Origin: an uncultured Thalassotalea sp.
GTDB taxonomy: Bacteria > Pseudomonadota > Gammaproteobacteria > Enterobacterales > Alteromonadaceae
NCBI GenBank assembly: GCA_947492575.1
Contig: CANLNK010000001.1
Span: 558,001 to 622,000, forward strand
DNA: 64,000 nucleotides
Direction of reading: 5' to 3'
The position numbers were made by a program, and so were the translations under genes. This document shows positions 47,399 through 56,931 of the stretch, piece by piece. Positions within the stretch are counted from its first letter, which is position 1; each line of letters starts with the position of its first letter. The notes beneath the pieces are model-generated. The model ran no database searches. It had not been told where the DNA came from and saw only the letters and a list, made by a program, of their open reading frames with translations.

Positions 47399-50300
47399 AT
47401 GTTTTCAATGAATACGATGATGAAACTATTGTTCGCTGCGCTGGTGTCGGTAATGTTATCCGCATGTGGCGGTGGCGATGTTGAAAAAGGCGGTACATTA
47501 CTAACCTGTGACGTACCATTAATTCCGGATGCTTCTGGCACAACTTGTGTTCCGCCACCACCGATTGAGTGTGCGCCACCAACTGTACCTGATGCATTGA
47601 ATGAAAAATGTGTAGTAGGGGTAGACCCGAACGCGCCAGTGCCAGTTTACTTCCCAGCAGAAGATGAAGCGGTACTTTATTACAATCGCGCAGCATTTGG
47701 CGCTAGTAATAGCTCAGATGACCCATCCTATGTGGGATATCGACTTCACACTTGGAATAACGCGAGTTGTGATGCTTATGACGTGCCGCACGACAGCAGT
47801 GATTGGGCAAATGGTCATGAATACGATGGTATCGACCCTGCTTACGGTGCCTACTGGATCCTTAACTTAAAAGAAGGTTTTGGTGAGTGCGGTAACTTTA
47901 TCATTCATATAGGTACTGACGATGCAGGTAAAGCATTAGGTAACGGCGACTTTAAAATGCCGTTAAAGCAGGATGATGAAACGTATCAGCGTATGAACTT
48001 CACTTTCCACGGTGAGCCTTCAGTGTTTGAATATCCGATTGAGAGCTTAGGTGAGCAACCACTTAAAATTGAAGGTATTTCAGCGCACTGGATTGATGCC
48101 AATACGTTTGTTTGGGATGTTGATACTGATTTAGTCACCGACGTTCAATTACATTATGCCCTAGCAGGTGGTATTGAGGCTGACGAGAATGACCAGCTAA
48201 ACGGCACTGCACTTGAGCTTATGCCGATTGAATTAACCGAAGAGCAACGAGCGAGTGCACCGCGTGTTGCCGACTGGCCTGCATTTAGCGGTGATTGGTC
48301 AGTGGATGATGCAAAAGGTGTATTAAAGGCACAGCTTGTTCTCGCTGGTTACAATGCCGATGGTAAAGCCGTTGCTGCAACGTATGTTCAGGCAGATAAA
48401 GTTTTAGATGCTATATACACTGCTGGTGATATGGATGCTGATGAAGCGACATTAGGTGTTAGCTATAGTGGCGGTGATGTAAATGTATCAGTGTGGGCGC
48501 CAACCGCGCAGCAAGTATCACTGAAAGTGTTCGACCAAGATAAGAGTGAAACTGCAACTCTTGCGATGACCGAAGATACAACGACGGGCATATGGTCTTA
48601 TCAAGGCGACAGCAGTTTAGACCGCGCTTTCTATCAGTTTGAGCTAACGGTTTATCACTACCAAAACAGTGCAGTTGAAACATTGACGGTAACGGATCCG
48701 TATTCGGTGAGCTTGTCGACCAATGGTGAATACTCGCAATTTGTTGACCTTTCAGATCCTGAGCTAATGCCAGCTGGTTGGGATGGTCACATGGTACCTT
48801 CTGCAGGAAATTACGAGGATGCTTCAATTTATGAAGGGCATATCCGTGATTTCAGCGCACGTGATGAGAGTACAAGCGAAGAGAATCGTGGCAAATACTT
48901 AGCGTTTACTGAAGCCAATAGCTTACCTGTTCAACATTTACAAAAGTTAGTTGATAACGGTTTAACGTATTTCCACATGTTGCCTGCAAACGATATTGCG
49001 TCGATTAATGAAGATGCAGACATGATCGTTGACTTGACCGATACCGTAGACGATTTATGTGCGTTAAATTCAAATGCGCCAGTATGTGGTGTTGAGAATG
49101 GTAGCGACACATTACAGTCAGTACTAGAAAGTTACTCAACTTATACCAATGAAGCTGCTGAACTTGTTGAAGCAATGCGAGGCTACGACAGCTTTAACTG
49201 GGGTTATGATCCTAAACATTTCAATGTACCTGATGGTATTTACGCTTCTAACCCAGATGGTGTTGCACGTATCGTAGAAATGCGTTCTATGATTCAGGCA
49301 CTGCATGAAATGGGCTTACGAGTCGTGCTTGATGTGGTTTACAACCACACTAATTCAGCAGGGCTCTGGGAACATTCAGTTTTCGATAAGATTGTCCCAG
49401 GTTACTACCACAGCCGTGATTTAACCACCGGTGCCGTGGTGCAATCGACATGTTGTAACGACACTGCACTTGAGCATCGCATGATGGACAAGTTTATGCT
49501 CGATTCACTGAAATTATGGACAGAGCATTATCAGTTCGATGGTTTCCGTTTCGACATTATGAGCCACGGTTCTAAAGCACAAATGCTAGCCGCTCGAGAT
49601 GCTGTACAAGCTATTGATCCTGATAACTACTTCTACGGCGAAGGTTGGACACGTGACGATCGCGGTTTTGAACAGGCTAACCAGTTCAATATGGCAGGAA
49701 CAGAAATTTCGACCTTCAACGACAGATTGAGAGACGCAATTCGCGGGGCTCAGCTGTTCAGTAACAATGATGTTGAAGATGGTCCGTTTGTTCAGCAGGA
49801 CTTGATTAAATTTGGCATGGCGGGCTCATTAGCTGACTATGTGTTGAAAACCTACACCGGTACAGATACGCAAGGTAGTTCGGCAACTAACCCTATGTAT
49901 GCGAAAGATCCTGCTGACGTAGTTAACTATATCTCTAAGCATGATAACGAAACCCTTTGGGATAAATTACAGCTTGAATTGCCATTCGGCATGGATAACG
50001 GTGATCGCGTAAGAGCGCAAAACATCGCACACTCTATTGTCTTGATGTCGCAAGGTATTCCATTTGTACAACTAGGTGGTGACTTCTTACGTTCGAAATC
50101 TCTTGACCGCAATACTTACGACGCAGGTGATTGGTACAACTTGGTAGATTTTACCATGATGAGCAATAACTGGAACGTCGGCTTACCATTGGATAAGGGC
50201 GGACGCGATGATCAAGAATTGGTGTCGCTTGCTGCTAGTCAATACACGTCAGTGGATATGACGGCAATGGAGTTTGCATCAAATGTCTTTAATGAGTTCT

Positions 50301-51706
50301 TGAGCATTCGTCATGCGAGTCCATTGTTTAAACTAACCACTGCTGATGACATCATTGAACGTGTCGGTTTCCATAATATCGGCAAGCGACAAACCCAAGG
50401 CTTAGTGGTAATGAGCATTGACGATGGCACAGGTCTGCTGGACTTAGACCCAGCATACGATGCATTAGTTGTTGTGGTTAACGGCAGTGCAAACGAGTTA
50501 TCACATACGATTCCAGCGGCTATGGGTTTTGAATTGCACCCAAGTCTTGCCATGTCTGTTGATAGTCGCGTAACTGGCGCATCATTTACCGCTGGCGACA
50601 ATGAGGGTACCTTTACGGTCCCTGCGTTAACCACTGCTGTATTCGTGAAAATGCAAGGTGAGTCGCAAGGTACAGGGCTATCAGCATATGCAACAGCAGG
50701 TGCGCCAGATGTAGTACCTTATGGCGATACTACCGTTTATATTCGAGGTGGTATGAATGGCTGGGGTGAAGTTGATGCGCTTGAATACGTCGGTGACGGT
50801 ATCTACCGCGTTGCAATCGCGTTACCTGCAGGAGACTACGAGTTCAAGGTAGCCTCAGGAGATTGGTCGACGGTTAACAACGGTGCACCAAGCGGTGATA
50901 ACTTGGTTGTTGAAGGTGAAGCCAAGGTATTAGTACCTGGTAGCAATGACAACCTCATGGTGTCGATTGCGACAGACGCAACCTATATTTTTGAGTTAGA
51001 TGCGTCAGATGTTTCTGCGCCAGAGCTTACAGTGCGCAACGAAGAGCCATTCTTTGGTACTACGGTTTATGTCCGTGGCGGCATGAATGGCTGGGGCGAA
51101 GTTGATGCATTAAGTTACATTGGTGATGGTAAGTATGAAGTCACCATTAATGTTGAAGCTGGCACACATGAATTTAAAGTCGCGTCAGGTGATTGGTCGA
51201 CCGTGAACATGGGCGCGCCAGATAGTGACAATGAGGTACTTGCAGGCGAAGAGCAGTTGCTTGTTGCTGGCAGCAACACTAACTTGATGATGACATTTGA
51301 TACGACAGGTGAATATACCTTTATCTTCGATGCGTCGAACTTAAATGAGCCAACATTGACGGTTTATAGCGCTGAAATGTTTGGTGCTACTACAGTATAC
51401 GTGCGCGGCGGAATGAATGGTTGGGGTGAGGTAGATGCCCTAACTTATCAAGGTAGTAATGTTTACAGCGTTGATATCGAAATTAGTGCTGGCAGCTATG
51501 AATTTAAAGTCGCATCAGGTGACTGGGCAACGTTTAATATAGGCGCTGGCGAAGTCAACGAGGTTGTTATTGGTGAAACCTTACCTGTTTTCCATGGCGG
51601 AAATCCTGGTAACCTAATGTTAACGATTGAAGAGGACGGTAATTACCGCTTTAGTGTGAAGGGGCCGAATCCTGATACACCAAGCTTAACGGTGACCAAG
51701 CTTTAA
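47399..51706 (+). CDS. Large multimodular pullulanase lipoprotein with three C-terminal repeats
   Basis: 1435 residues; ATG with AGGAG at 47384-47388. A lipoprotein signal (lipobox LSAC) is followed by a Cys/Pro-rich segment (about 38-75), a CBM41-like pullulanase-associated domain (about 80-195), further N domains, a CBM48-like domain (VNVSVWAPTAQQVSLKVF), the type I motif FNWGYDP, and GH13 residues D719 (GFRFDIMSH), E748 (FYGEGW) and D849 (SKHDNET). Three 110-residue modules (TVYVRGGMNGWGEVDAL-type) end the protein; they resemble X25/E-set starch-binding modules. It would sit on the cell surface and bind and debranch starch, feeding the receptor encoded just upstream. Confidence 0.92.
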   Translation: MFSMNTMMKLLFAALVSVMLSACGGGDVEKGGTLLTCDVPLIPDASGTTCVPPPPIECAPPTVPDALNEKCVVGVDPNAPVPVYFPAEDEAVLYYNRAAFGASNSSDDPSYVGYRLHTWNNASCDAYDVPHDSSDWANGHEYDGIDPAYGAYWILNLKEGFGECGNFIIHIGTDDAGKALGNGDFKMPLKQDDETYQRMNFTFHGEPSVFEYPIESLGEQPLKIEGISAHWIDANTFVWDVDTDLVTDVQLHYALAGGIEADENDQLNGTALELMPIELTEEQRASAPRVADWPAFSGDWSVDDAKGVLKAQLVLAGYNADGKAVAATYVQADKVLDAIYTAGDMDADEATLGVSYSGGDVNVSVWAPTAQQVSLKVFDQDKSETATLAMTEDTTTGIWSYQGDSSLDRAFYQFELTVYHYQNSAVETLTVTDPYSVSLSTNGEYSQFVDLSDPELMPAGWDGHMVPSAGNYEDASIYEGHIRDFSARDESTSEENRGKYLAFTEANSLPVQHLQKLVDNGLTYFHMLPANDIASINEDADMIVDLTDTVDDLCALNSNAPVCGVENGSDTLQSVLESYSTYTNEAAELVEAMRGYDSFNWGYDPKHFNVPDGIYASNPDGVARIVEMRSMIQALHEMGLRVVLDVVYNHTNSAGLWEHSVFDKIVPGYYHSRDLTTGAVVQSTCCNDTALEHRMMDKFMLDSLKLWTEHYQFDGFRFDIMSHGSKAQMLAARDAVQAIDPDNYFYGEGWTRDDRGFEQANQFNMAGTEISTFNDRLRDAIRGAQLFSNNDVEDGPFVQQDLIKFGMAGSLADYVLKTYTGTDTQGSSATNPMYAKDPADVVNYISKHDNETLWDKLQLELPFGMDNGDRVRAQNIAHSIVLMSQGIPFVQLGGDFLRSKSLDRNTYDAGDWYNLVDFTMMSNNWNVGLPLDKGGRDDQELVSLAASQYTSVDMTAMEFASNVFNEFLSIRHASPLFKLTTADDIIERVGFHNIGKRQTQGLVVMSIDDGTGLLDLDPAYDALVVVVNGSANELSHTIPAAMGFELHPSLAMSVDSRVTGASFTAGDNEGTFTVPALTTAVFVKMQGESQGTGLSAYATAGAPDVVPYGDTTVYIRGGMNGWGEVDALEYVGDGIYRVAIALPAGDYEFKVASGDWSTVNNGAPSGDNLVVEGEAKVLVPGSNDNLMVSIATDATYIFELDASDVSAPELTVRNEEPFFGTTVYVRGGMNGWGEVDALSYIGDGKYEVTINVEAGTHEFKVASGDWSTVNMGAPDSDNEVLAGEEQLLVAGSNTNLMMTFDTTGEYTFIFDASNLNEPTLTVYSAEMFGATTVYVRGGMNGWGEVDALTYQGSNVYSVDIEISAGSYEFKVASGDWATFNIGAGEVNEVVIGETLPVFHGGNPGNLMLTIEEDGNYRFSVKGPNPDTPSLTVTKL
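50729..51703 (+). repeat. Three tandem 330-bp in-frame modules in the pullulanase
   Basis: Equivalent codons (ACT of TTVY/TVYV) fall at 50729, 51059 and 51389, a spacing of exactly 330 bp. Each unit encodes one YxRGGMNGWGEVDAL...GDW module; the third is slightly short, ending at the stop. Strong conservation at both DNA and protein level suggests recent duplication. Confidence 0.9.
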
Positions 51707-51735
51707 GGTTAATTTCTACCAAAGAGTTCTTGAGC

Positions 51736-51764
51736 AAAAAGCCCCTGTTTAGGGGCTTTTTTTT
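51736..51764 (+). terminator. Rho-independent terminator after the large pullulanase
   Basis: AAAAAGCCCCT, loop GTTT, AGGGGCTTTTTTTT. It ends the TonB receptor-pullulanase operon. Confidence 0.92.
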
Positions 51765-51953
51765 GCCTTTTTTCTATGCTTTCTTAAACATTTATAGGAG
51801 GGAGGAGAATAGCAACCCGATAACCAAAACTTTCGATACGGGAATACAACCGCCTATCTAACTGCGCAGTAAATGCGCAATATGGTCAAGCTTTTATCGT
51901 TTGTTCCATAAATTTTATCAATCTCTGCGTTAGTTCCATCCTTTGCATATTTT

Positions 51954-51967
51954 TGCATACGTATTCA
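51954..51967. promoter_or_regulatory. Starch-regulon operator, site 3 (distal)
   Basis: TGCATACGTATTCA, identical to site 1. It lies 415 bp before the receptor start and 243 bp from site 4, centre to centre. Confidence 0.7.
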
Positions 51968-52196
51968 GTATGGCCTCTAGCCATTGCCTAGTAAGCATTT
52001 TCAGCTTTCGTCCTCTATAATCGCACCTACAAAATTTAGCGCTGCTATAAACAATTAACTTAAAGCCAGCACTTATAAATTAAGGTCTTGTGCTTTAGTT
52101 ACGTTGCAAAGTTTCAACGTCATATAACCCGACAACCCAGATTTTATCTATCAGCTGTCACACACCGTCTAGAATTAGGGGGCAGCATGACTATTT

Positions 52197-52210
52197 TGAA
52201 TACGTATGCA
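52197..52210. promoter_or_regulatory. Starch-regulon operator, site 4 (proximal)
   Basis: TGAATACGTATGCA, identical to site 2. It is 172 bp before the receptor start, just upstream of the candidate promoter. Confidence 0.75.
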
Positions 52211-52381
52211 ATGTATGTTTTTAGCGATTTGCCCATTTTATATTAAGTTATCCGTCTCTACATGGGCTTATAGGTCTGGAGCGGACCGATAAACTAAAAT
52301 TACTAAGACAACAAAAGTCATCGCGTCAGCTGGATGCTGCATATATTAAAACAACAGGGACGAAACGGGGGAGAAACCTAC

Positions 52382-55156
52382 ATGTTGAAATTCAAGCCAA
52401 GCAAAGTAACTCTTGCAATGCTTTCTACAGGTCTTATGACTGTAAGTGCACCAATGATTGCTCAAGCTCAAGAAGCCGCTGCAGAGCAAGAAGTTGAAGT
52501 AATCGAAGTACGTGGTATTCGTGGTTCATTACAGCGTGCTCAAGCCATCAAAATGAGTGAAAACTCAATCGTTGAAGTACTATCTGCTGAAGATATCGGT
52601 AAGTTACCAGATACCTCAGTAGCTGAGTCTGTTGCTCGTCTCCCAGGTGTTGCTGGTGAGCGTCGTAACGGTCGTACTTCTGGTTTATCTGTACGTGGTT
52701 TTAACGAAAACTTCGTAGCGACATCACTAAATGGTCGTGAATTACTAGGTATGGGTGACAACCGTGGTGTTGAATTCGATTTGTACCCAACTGAAATCGT
52801 TTCGAATATTGTTGTTTACAAAACGCCAGAAGCAGGCCTACTAAACCAAGGTATCGGTGGTACGATTGACCTTCAAACTATCAGTCCACTTAATGCATCT
52901 GAGCGCGTATTAACGTTCAATGCTTCATACGAAGAAAACGGCAAAGAAGCAGCTAACCCTGACTTTGACAACAATGGTCACCGTTTATCATTCAACTATG
53001 TTGATAAGTTCATGGACGATACATTAGGTGTTGCACTTGTACTTGCTTCTCAAGAGACACCTCGTCAGGAAGAACAGTTCCGAGCATGGGGCTATGCTGA
53101 TACACCAGATGGTAATAAAGTTTTAGGTGGCCACGATTCATTTGTGCGTTCTGCAATGTTAGAGCGAGATTCTGTTGCTGCAGTTATCGAATGGGCACCA
53201 ACAGACGATTTAAAATTGCAACTTGATGCACTATACATCGACTTCTCAGAAAACGACGTTAAACGTGGTTTAGAAGAAGGTGGCCCTGTTTGGGGCGGTG
53301 TTAACTACACTGAAACAAACGTAGAAGACGGTTTCGTTACATCAGGTTACTGGGATGGTTTCCACTCAGTAGTACGTAACGATGCAATGAGTCAAGATGC
53401 AGAACTAACAACATTTGGCTTAAATGTTGAATACGCGTTAAACGACGATTGGATGTTAGTTGCGGACCTTTCAACAGGCACAGTTGAAAAAGACATTATC
53501 GACGTTGAAAGCTATTCAGGTGTAGGCCGTGCAGGTATCGATGGTCGCCCAACTGCAGCTCGCGCTTGGGAAATGACATCCACTGGTGTCGTTTACAGCG
53601 ATCACCCATCACTTGCAGGTGTTGATTACACAAATGAAGATTTAATTCGCCTAGCAGGCCCTCAAGCTTGGGGCGCGCCAGTCATTGGTGCTGATGCTCA
53701 AGATGGTTTTATTAACCGTCCAGAGTTTGAAGAAGAGTTAGACGCGATTCGTTTAGAAGTAAAGGGCGTATTGGAAATGGGTATGCTAGCTGGTGTTACT
53801 GCTGGTGTTGCATATTCAGATCGTAAGAAAGAAAAAATCAATGAAGGTGATTACTTAACTGCACCAACTTACCCTGGTGATGGTTCAATTCCTGGCGTAT
53901 TAGGTATAGCAGACTTAGGCTTTATCGGTATTGATGGTGTTTTGGCATATGACTCGTTAAGCCTATATCGTGACGGTTACTACACTGCGACACCAGCATC
54001 ATTGGTACAAACTGACCGTTTAGGTGACACTTACACAGTTGAAGAAGAGCAAACAAGCGTTTTTGTTAAGCTTGATTTAGAAGCTGAATTCGGCGATATC
54101 ATGATGTCAGGTAATGTCGGCCTACAGTACGTAAGTGCAGATCAAAAGTCGTCAGGTTTTTCAACCGTTGAAAACGCTCAAGGTTTCGTTGAAGCAACAG
54201 CTGTTTCTGGTAGTGACTCATACTCAGACTTATTGCCAACAATCAACTTAAGCTTCGAAGTCGCAGAAAACCAATTTGTACGTACAGGTGCTTCAAAAGT
54301 ATTAAGCCGTCCGCGTATGGATGACATGCGTCCTAACGCACGTGCAACATTCGCATATAACGACAACCAAATTAACAGCTCAGATCCTGAGAATGGTCCT
54401 TGGTCAGGTAGTGCGGGTAACCCATTACTTAAGCCATACGAAGCGAACCAGTTCGATTTATCTTACGAGAACTACTTTGCTGATGACGGTTACTTTGCCG
54501 CTACATTCTTCTACAAAGACCTAACTAACTGGCACCGTAGTACAAAAGTATTGACAGACTTTACGCCTGTATACATTCCTGAGTTGCACCAAGGTTCAGA
54601 GGGTCAAGCACCAGCGACACTGAACGGTTTTGTTGATGCAAACGTTGATGGTTTCGAAGGTTTTGTTCGTGGTTACGAGCTGCAAGCAAGTTTACCTTTA
54701 CGTTTAGTTACCGATGCATTAGATGGTTTCGGTATCGTAGCAAGCGCAACGTTCCTTGATGGTCGTTTAGAAGCAAATGAAGATGTTGGCGTAGGTGAAG
54801 GTGATATTCCAGGCCTTTCTGACGAGTCATACTCATTTACTGCTTACTATGAAAATAACGGCTGGGAAGTACGAGTTTCAGGAACCAAGCGTGATGAGTT
54901 TGTTACAGAGACTCGCGGCGGTAGCCTATCATTGACTGAAATTGGTCGTGAAGGTCTTCAGTTGTGGGATGCACAAATCGGTTACGACTTTGATGAGTCT
55001 GGTATTGAGTCATTAAAAGGACTTCGTATCACACTTCAAGGCCAAAACTTAACTGATGAAGACGACATCGAAATTGACCTAACTGATTCACGTTTAGTAA
55101 ATCGTTACCAATCTTTCGGTCGTAACTTTATCTTAGGTTTAAACTACCGTTTCTAA
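52382..55156 (+). CDS. TonB-dependent receptor, maltodextrin-type (924 residues)
   Basis: Start at 52382, preceded by GGGGGAG; the longer frame from 52334 is not supported. Signal peptide about 1-31 (IAQA/Q), TonB-box-like VEVIEVRGIRGSL, plug with LPDTSVAESVARLPGVAGER and LSVRGFNENFVATSLNGRE, and a barrel ending in Phe (ILGLNYRF). It belongs to the same large receptor group as the 977-residue one 5 kb upstream, though they are clearly not recent copies. Two operators lie ahead of it. A terminator separates it from the halogenase-like genes, so it is probably read alone. Its codon choice looks biased to high expression (inference). Confidence 0.92.
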   Translation: MLKFKPSKVTLAMLSTGLMTVSAPMIAQAQEAAAEQEVEVIEVRGIRGSLQRAQAIKMSENSIVEVLSAEDIGKLPDTSVAESVARLPGVAGERRNGRTSGLSVRGFNENFVATSLNGRELLGMGDNRGVEFDLYPTEIVSNIVVYKTPEAGLLNQGIGGTIDLQTISPLNASERVLTFNASYEENGKEAANPDFDNNGHRLSFNYVDKFMDDTLGVALVLASQETPRQEEQFRAWGYADTPDGNKVLGGHDSFVRSAMLERDSVAAVIEWAPTDDLKLQLDALYIDFSENDVKRGLEEGGPVWGGVNYTETNVEDGFVTSGYWDGFHSVVRNDAMSQDAELTTFGLNVEYALNDDWMLVADLSTGTVEKDIIDVESYSGVGRAGIDGRPTAARAWEMTSTGVVYSDHPSLAGVDYTNEDLIRLAGPQAWGAPVIGADAQDGFINRPEFEEELDAIRLEVKGVLEMGMLAGVTAGVAYSDRKKEKINEGDYLTAPTYPGDGSIPGVLGIADLGFIGIDGVLAYDSLSLYRDGYYTATPASLVQTDRLGDTYTVEEEQTSVFVKLDLEAEFGDIMMSGNVGLQYVSADQKSSGFSTVENAQGFVEATAVSGSDSYSDLLPTINLSFEVAENQFVRTGASKVLSRPRMDDMRPNARATFAYNDNQINSSDPENGPWSGSAGNPLLKPYEANQFDLSYENYFADDGYFAATFFYKDLTNWHRSTKVLTDFTPVYIPELHQGSEGQAPATLNGFVDANVDGFEGFVRGYELQASLPLRLVTDALDGFGIVASATFLDGRLEANEDVGVGEGDIPGLSDESYSFTAYYENNGWEVRVSGTKRDEFVTETRGGSLSLTEIGREGLQLWDAQIGYDFDESGIESLKGLRITLQGQNLTDEDDIEIDLTDSRLVNRYQSFGRNFILGLNYRF

Positions 55157-55184
55157 GCACATCATGATGTGTTAGTTAACTGAT

Positions 55185-55221
55185 AAAGCCTGCTAAGTGA
55201 ACTCTTAGCGGGCTTTTTTTA
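55185..55221 (+). terminator. Rho-independent terminator after the second receptor
   Basis: AAAGCCTGCTAAG pairs with CTTAGCGGGCTTT (one G-U pair) and is followed by a T-run, 28 bp after the stop. Confidence 0.9.
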
Positions 55222-55381
55222 TTTTAAAGTTGCTTACTTCAGTGCTTCTAAAACCATTAAAAATATAGCCAAGGCTGTTTTAAAATAAATCATAAATTTA
55301 CCGCTTACGACTGTTAATACTGAGTTTATCTTTTTACAGATACAGCGTATAACAGAGTAACAAGCGCTTATCACGTGTTGT

Positions 55382-56878
55382 ATGATGGAAAATAAAATAA
55401 AGAAAGTCGTCATTCTAGGTGGCGGAACGTCAGGCTGGATTTCAGCAGCATTGACAAAGAAGCTACTCGGCAATGCTATACAGGTAGAATTAGTTGAATC
55501 AGACCAAATAGGTACTGTTGGTGTTGGTGAAGCAACGATACCGCCTATTCAATTGCTAAACAGTGTATTGGGGCTTAATGAAGCGGAGTTTATTCGCGAA
55601 ACGAAAGCAACGATCAAGCTGGCCATTAAGTTTGAAAACTGGAAGCAGCAAGGGCACAGTTATTACCATACCTTTGGTGTTGCAGGTAAAGGTATGGCAT
55701 TCTGCCAGTTTCAACACCTGTTAAAACGTGTTGGCGAGCTGGAAGATGATACTAATCTCTGGCAATACGACCTTAATTACCTGTGTGCTGAAGCAGGTAA
55801 ATTCGCCAAGATAAACACTAAAGACCCTATTATTGACATGCCATACGCCTATCATTTTGATGCAGGCTTATACGCTCAATTCTTGCGTAAATATAGTGAG
55901 AAAATGGGAGTCAAACGTACCGAAGGGTTGGTTAAACAGGTCGAGCAGGACCAAGTTACCGGTAATGTTAATGCCCTAATACTCGACAATGGGGCGCGTG
56001 TTGAAGGCGATTTATTCCTAGATTGCTCCGGATTTAAAGGCTTATTGATTCAAGACACATTGCGCACTGGCTACGAAGATTGGAGCCACTGGCTACAATG
56101 TGACAGTGCGTTAGCAGTGCCATCTGAACGACACGAAAATACTGCTCCGTACACACGCTCGATTGCTCATTCAGCAGGTTGGCAATGGCGTATCCCGCTG
56201 CAACATAGAAATGGCAATGGCTTAGTATTTTCAAGTAGCCATTATAGTGAAGCAGAAGCTACTGATATTTTGATGTCTAACCTAGACACTAAGCCACTTG
56301 CAGATCCAAAGTTGATCCGTTTCCAAACAGGTCGCCGCTATAAGCAATGGAACAAAAATGTCATTGCTGTAGGCCTTTCTAGCGGCTTTTTAGAACCGTT
56401 GGAGTCTACCAGTATTCATCTTATCCAATCGGCAGTAGTGCGCCTTGCACATTTATTCCCGCATCAAGGTATCACTGATGAGTTAGTCAACGAATACAAT
56501 CGACAATCTAAAGTGGAATTTGAGCAAATTCGCGACTTTCTGATTCTTCACTATCACGTGACAGAGCGCAATGACAGTCGATTTTGGCGTGATATGCAAG
56601 CAATGACGATCCCTGACACGTTAGCGCATAAAATTGAATTATTTAAAGCCAATGGTCGACTGTTTAGAGAACAAAATGACCTATTCTTGGAAAGCTCCTG
56701 GCTACAGGTGATGGTTGGACAAGGCCTTATTCCTAGAGATTATCACCCGTTGGCGAATAGTATGACAGAGCAACAAATTAACGAGATGCTGAGAAAAATT
56801 AAAGCAGTTAAGAATGAACCTGTTGACAAGTTACCAAGCCATGATGAGTTTATAGCGCGCATATGCAAAACCAACTAA
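55382..56878 (+). CDS. Flavin-dependent (tryptophan-)halogenase family protein 1
   Basis: 498 residues. FAD-binding GGGTSGW at 13-19, VGVGEATIP at 46-54, the conserved active-site lysine K79 (ATIKLAIKF), the WQWRIP motif that marks this family (WxWxIP), and GFLEPLESTS with the glutamate that pairs with the lysine. In true halogenases FADH2 and O2 make hypohalous acid that is guided to Lys. All key residues are present, so activity is plausible. Relatives are often found beside TonB receptors in polysaccharide loci of Alteromonadales and Caulobacterales; the substrate there is unknown. No clear ribosome site precedes the ATG pair. A needed flavin reductase is not encoded nearby. Confidence 0.85.
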   Translation: MMENKIKKVVILGGGTSGWISAALTKKLLGNAIQVELVESDQIGTVGVGEATIPPIQLLNSVLGLNEAEFIRETKATIKLAIKFENWKQQGHSYYHTFGVAGKGMAFCQFQHLLKRVGELEDDTNLWQYDLNYLCAEAGKFAKINTKDPIIDMPYAYHFDAGLYAQFLRKYSEKMGVKRTEGLVKQVEQDQVTGNVNALILDNGARVEGDLFLDCSGFKGLLIQDTLRTGYEDWSHWLQCDSALAVPSERHENTAPYTRSIAHSAGWQWRIPLQHRNGNGLVFSSSHYSEAEATDILMSNLDTKPLADPKLIRFQTGRRYKQWNKNVIAVGLSSGFLEPLESTSIHLIQSAVVRLAHLFPHQGITDELVNEYNRQSKVEFEQIRDFLILHYHVTERNDSRFWRDMQAMTIPDTLAHKIELFKANGRLFREQNDLFLESSWLQVMVGQGLIPRDYHPLANSMTEQQINEMLRKIKAVKNEPVDKLPSHDEFIARICKTN

Positions 56879-56931
56879 CTGCGCCAGTAAGCTAGTCAAT
56901 ATGACTATACGGATAAAGAGATTAATAAAGG

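Larger units (their letters stand above)
51765..52381. other. 617-bp upstream region of the second starch TonB receptor
   Basis: Contains two starch operators 243 bp apart and an AT-rich candidate promoter (about 52216-52244, -10 TATATT). The long leader from 52245 to the start shows no riboswitch I recognise. Confidence 0.5.

Noticed and set aside
50729-51703. CRISPR-like array
   Set aside because: The 330-bp units are in-frame protein modules within one gene, not short repeats with spacers. No CRISPR array was seen in the window.
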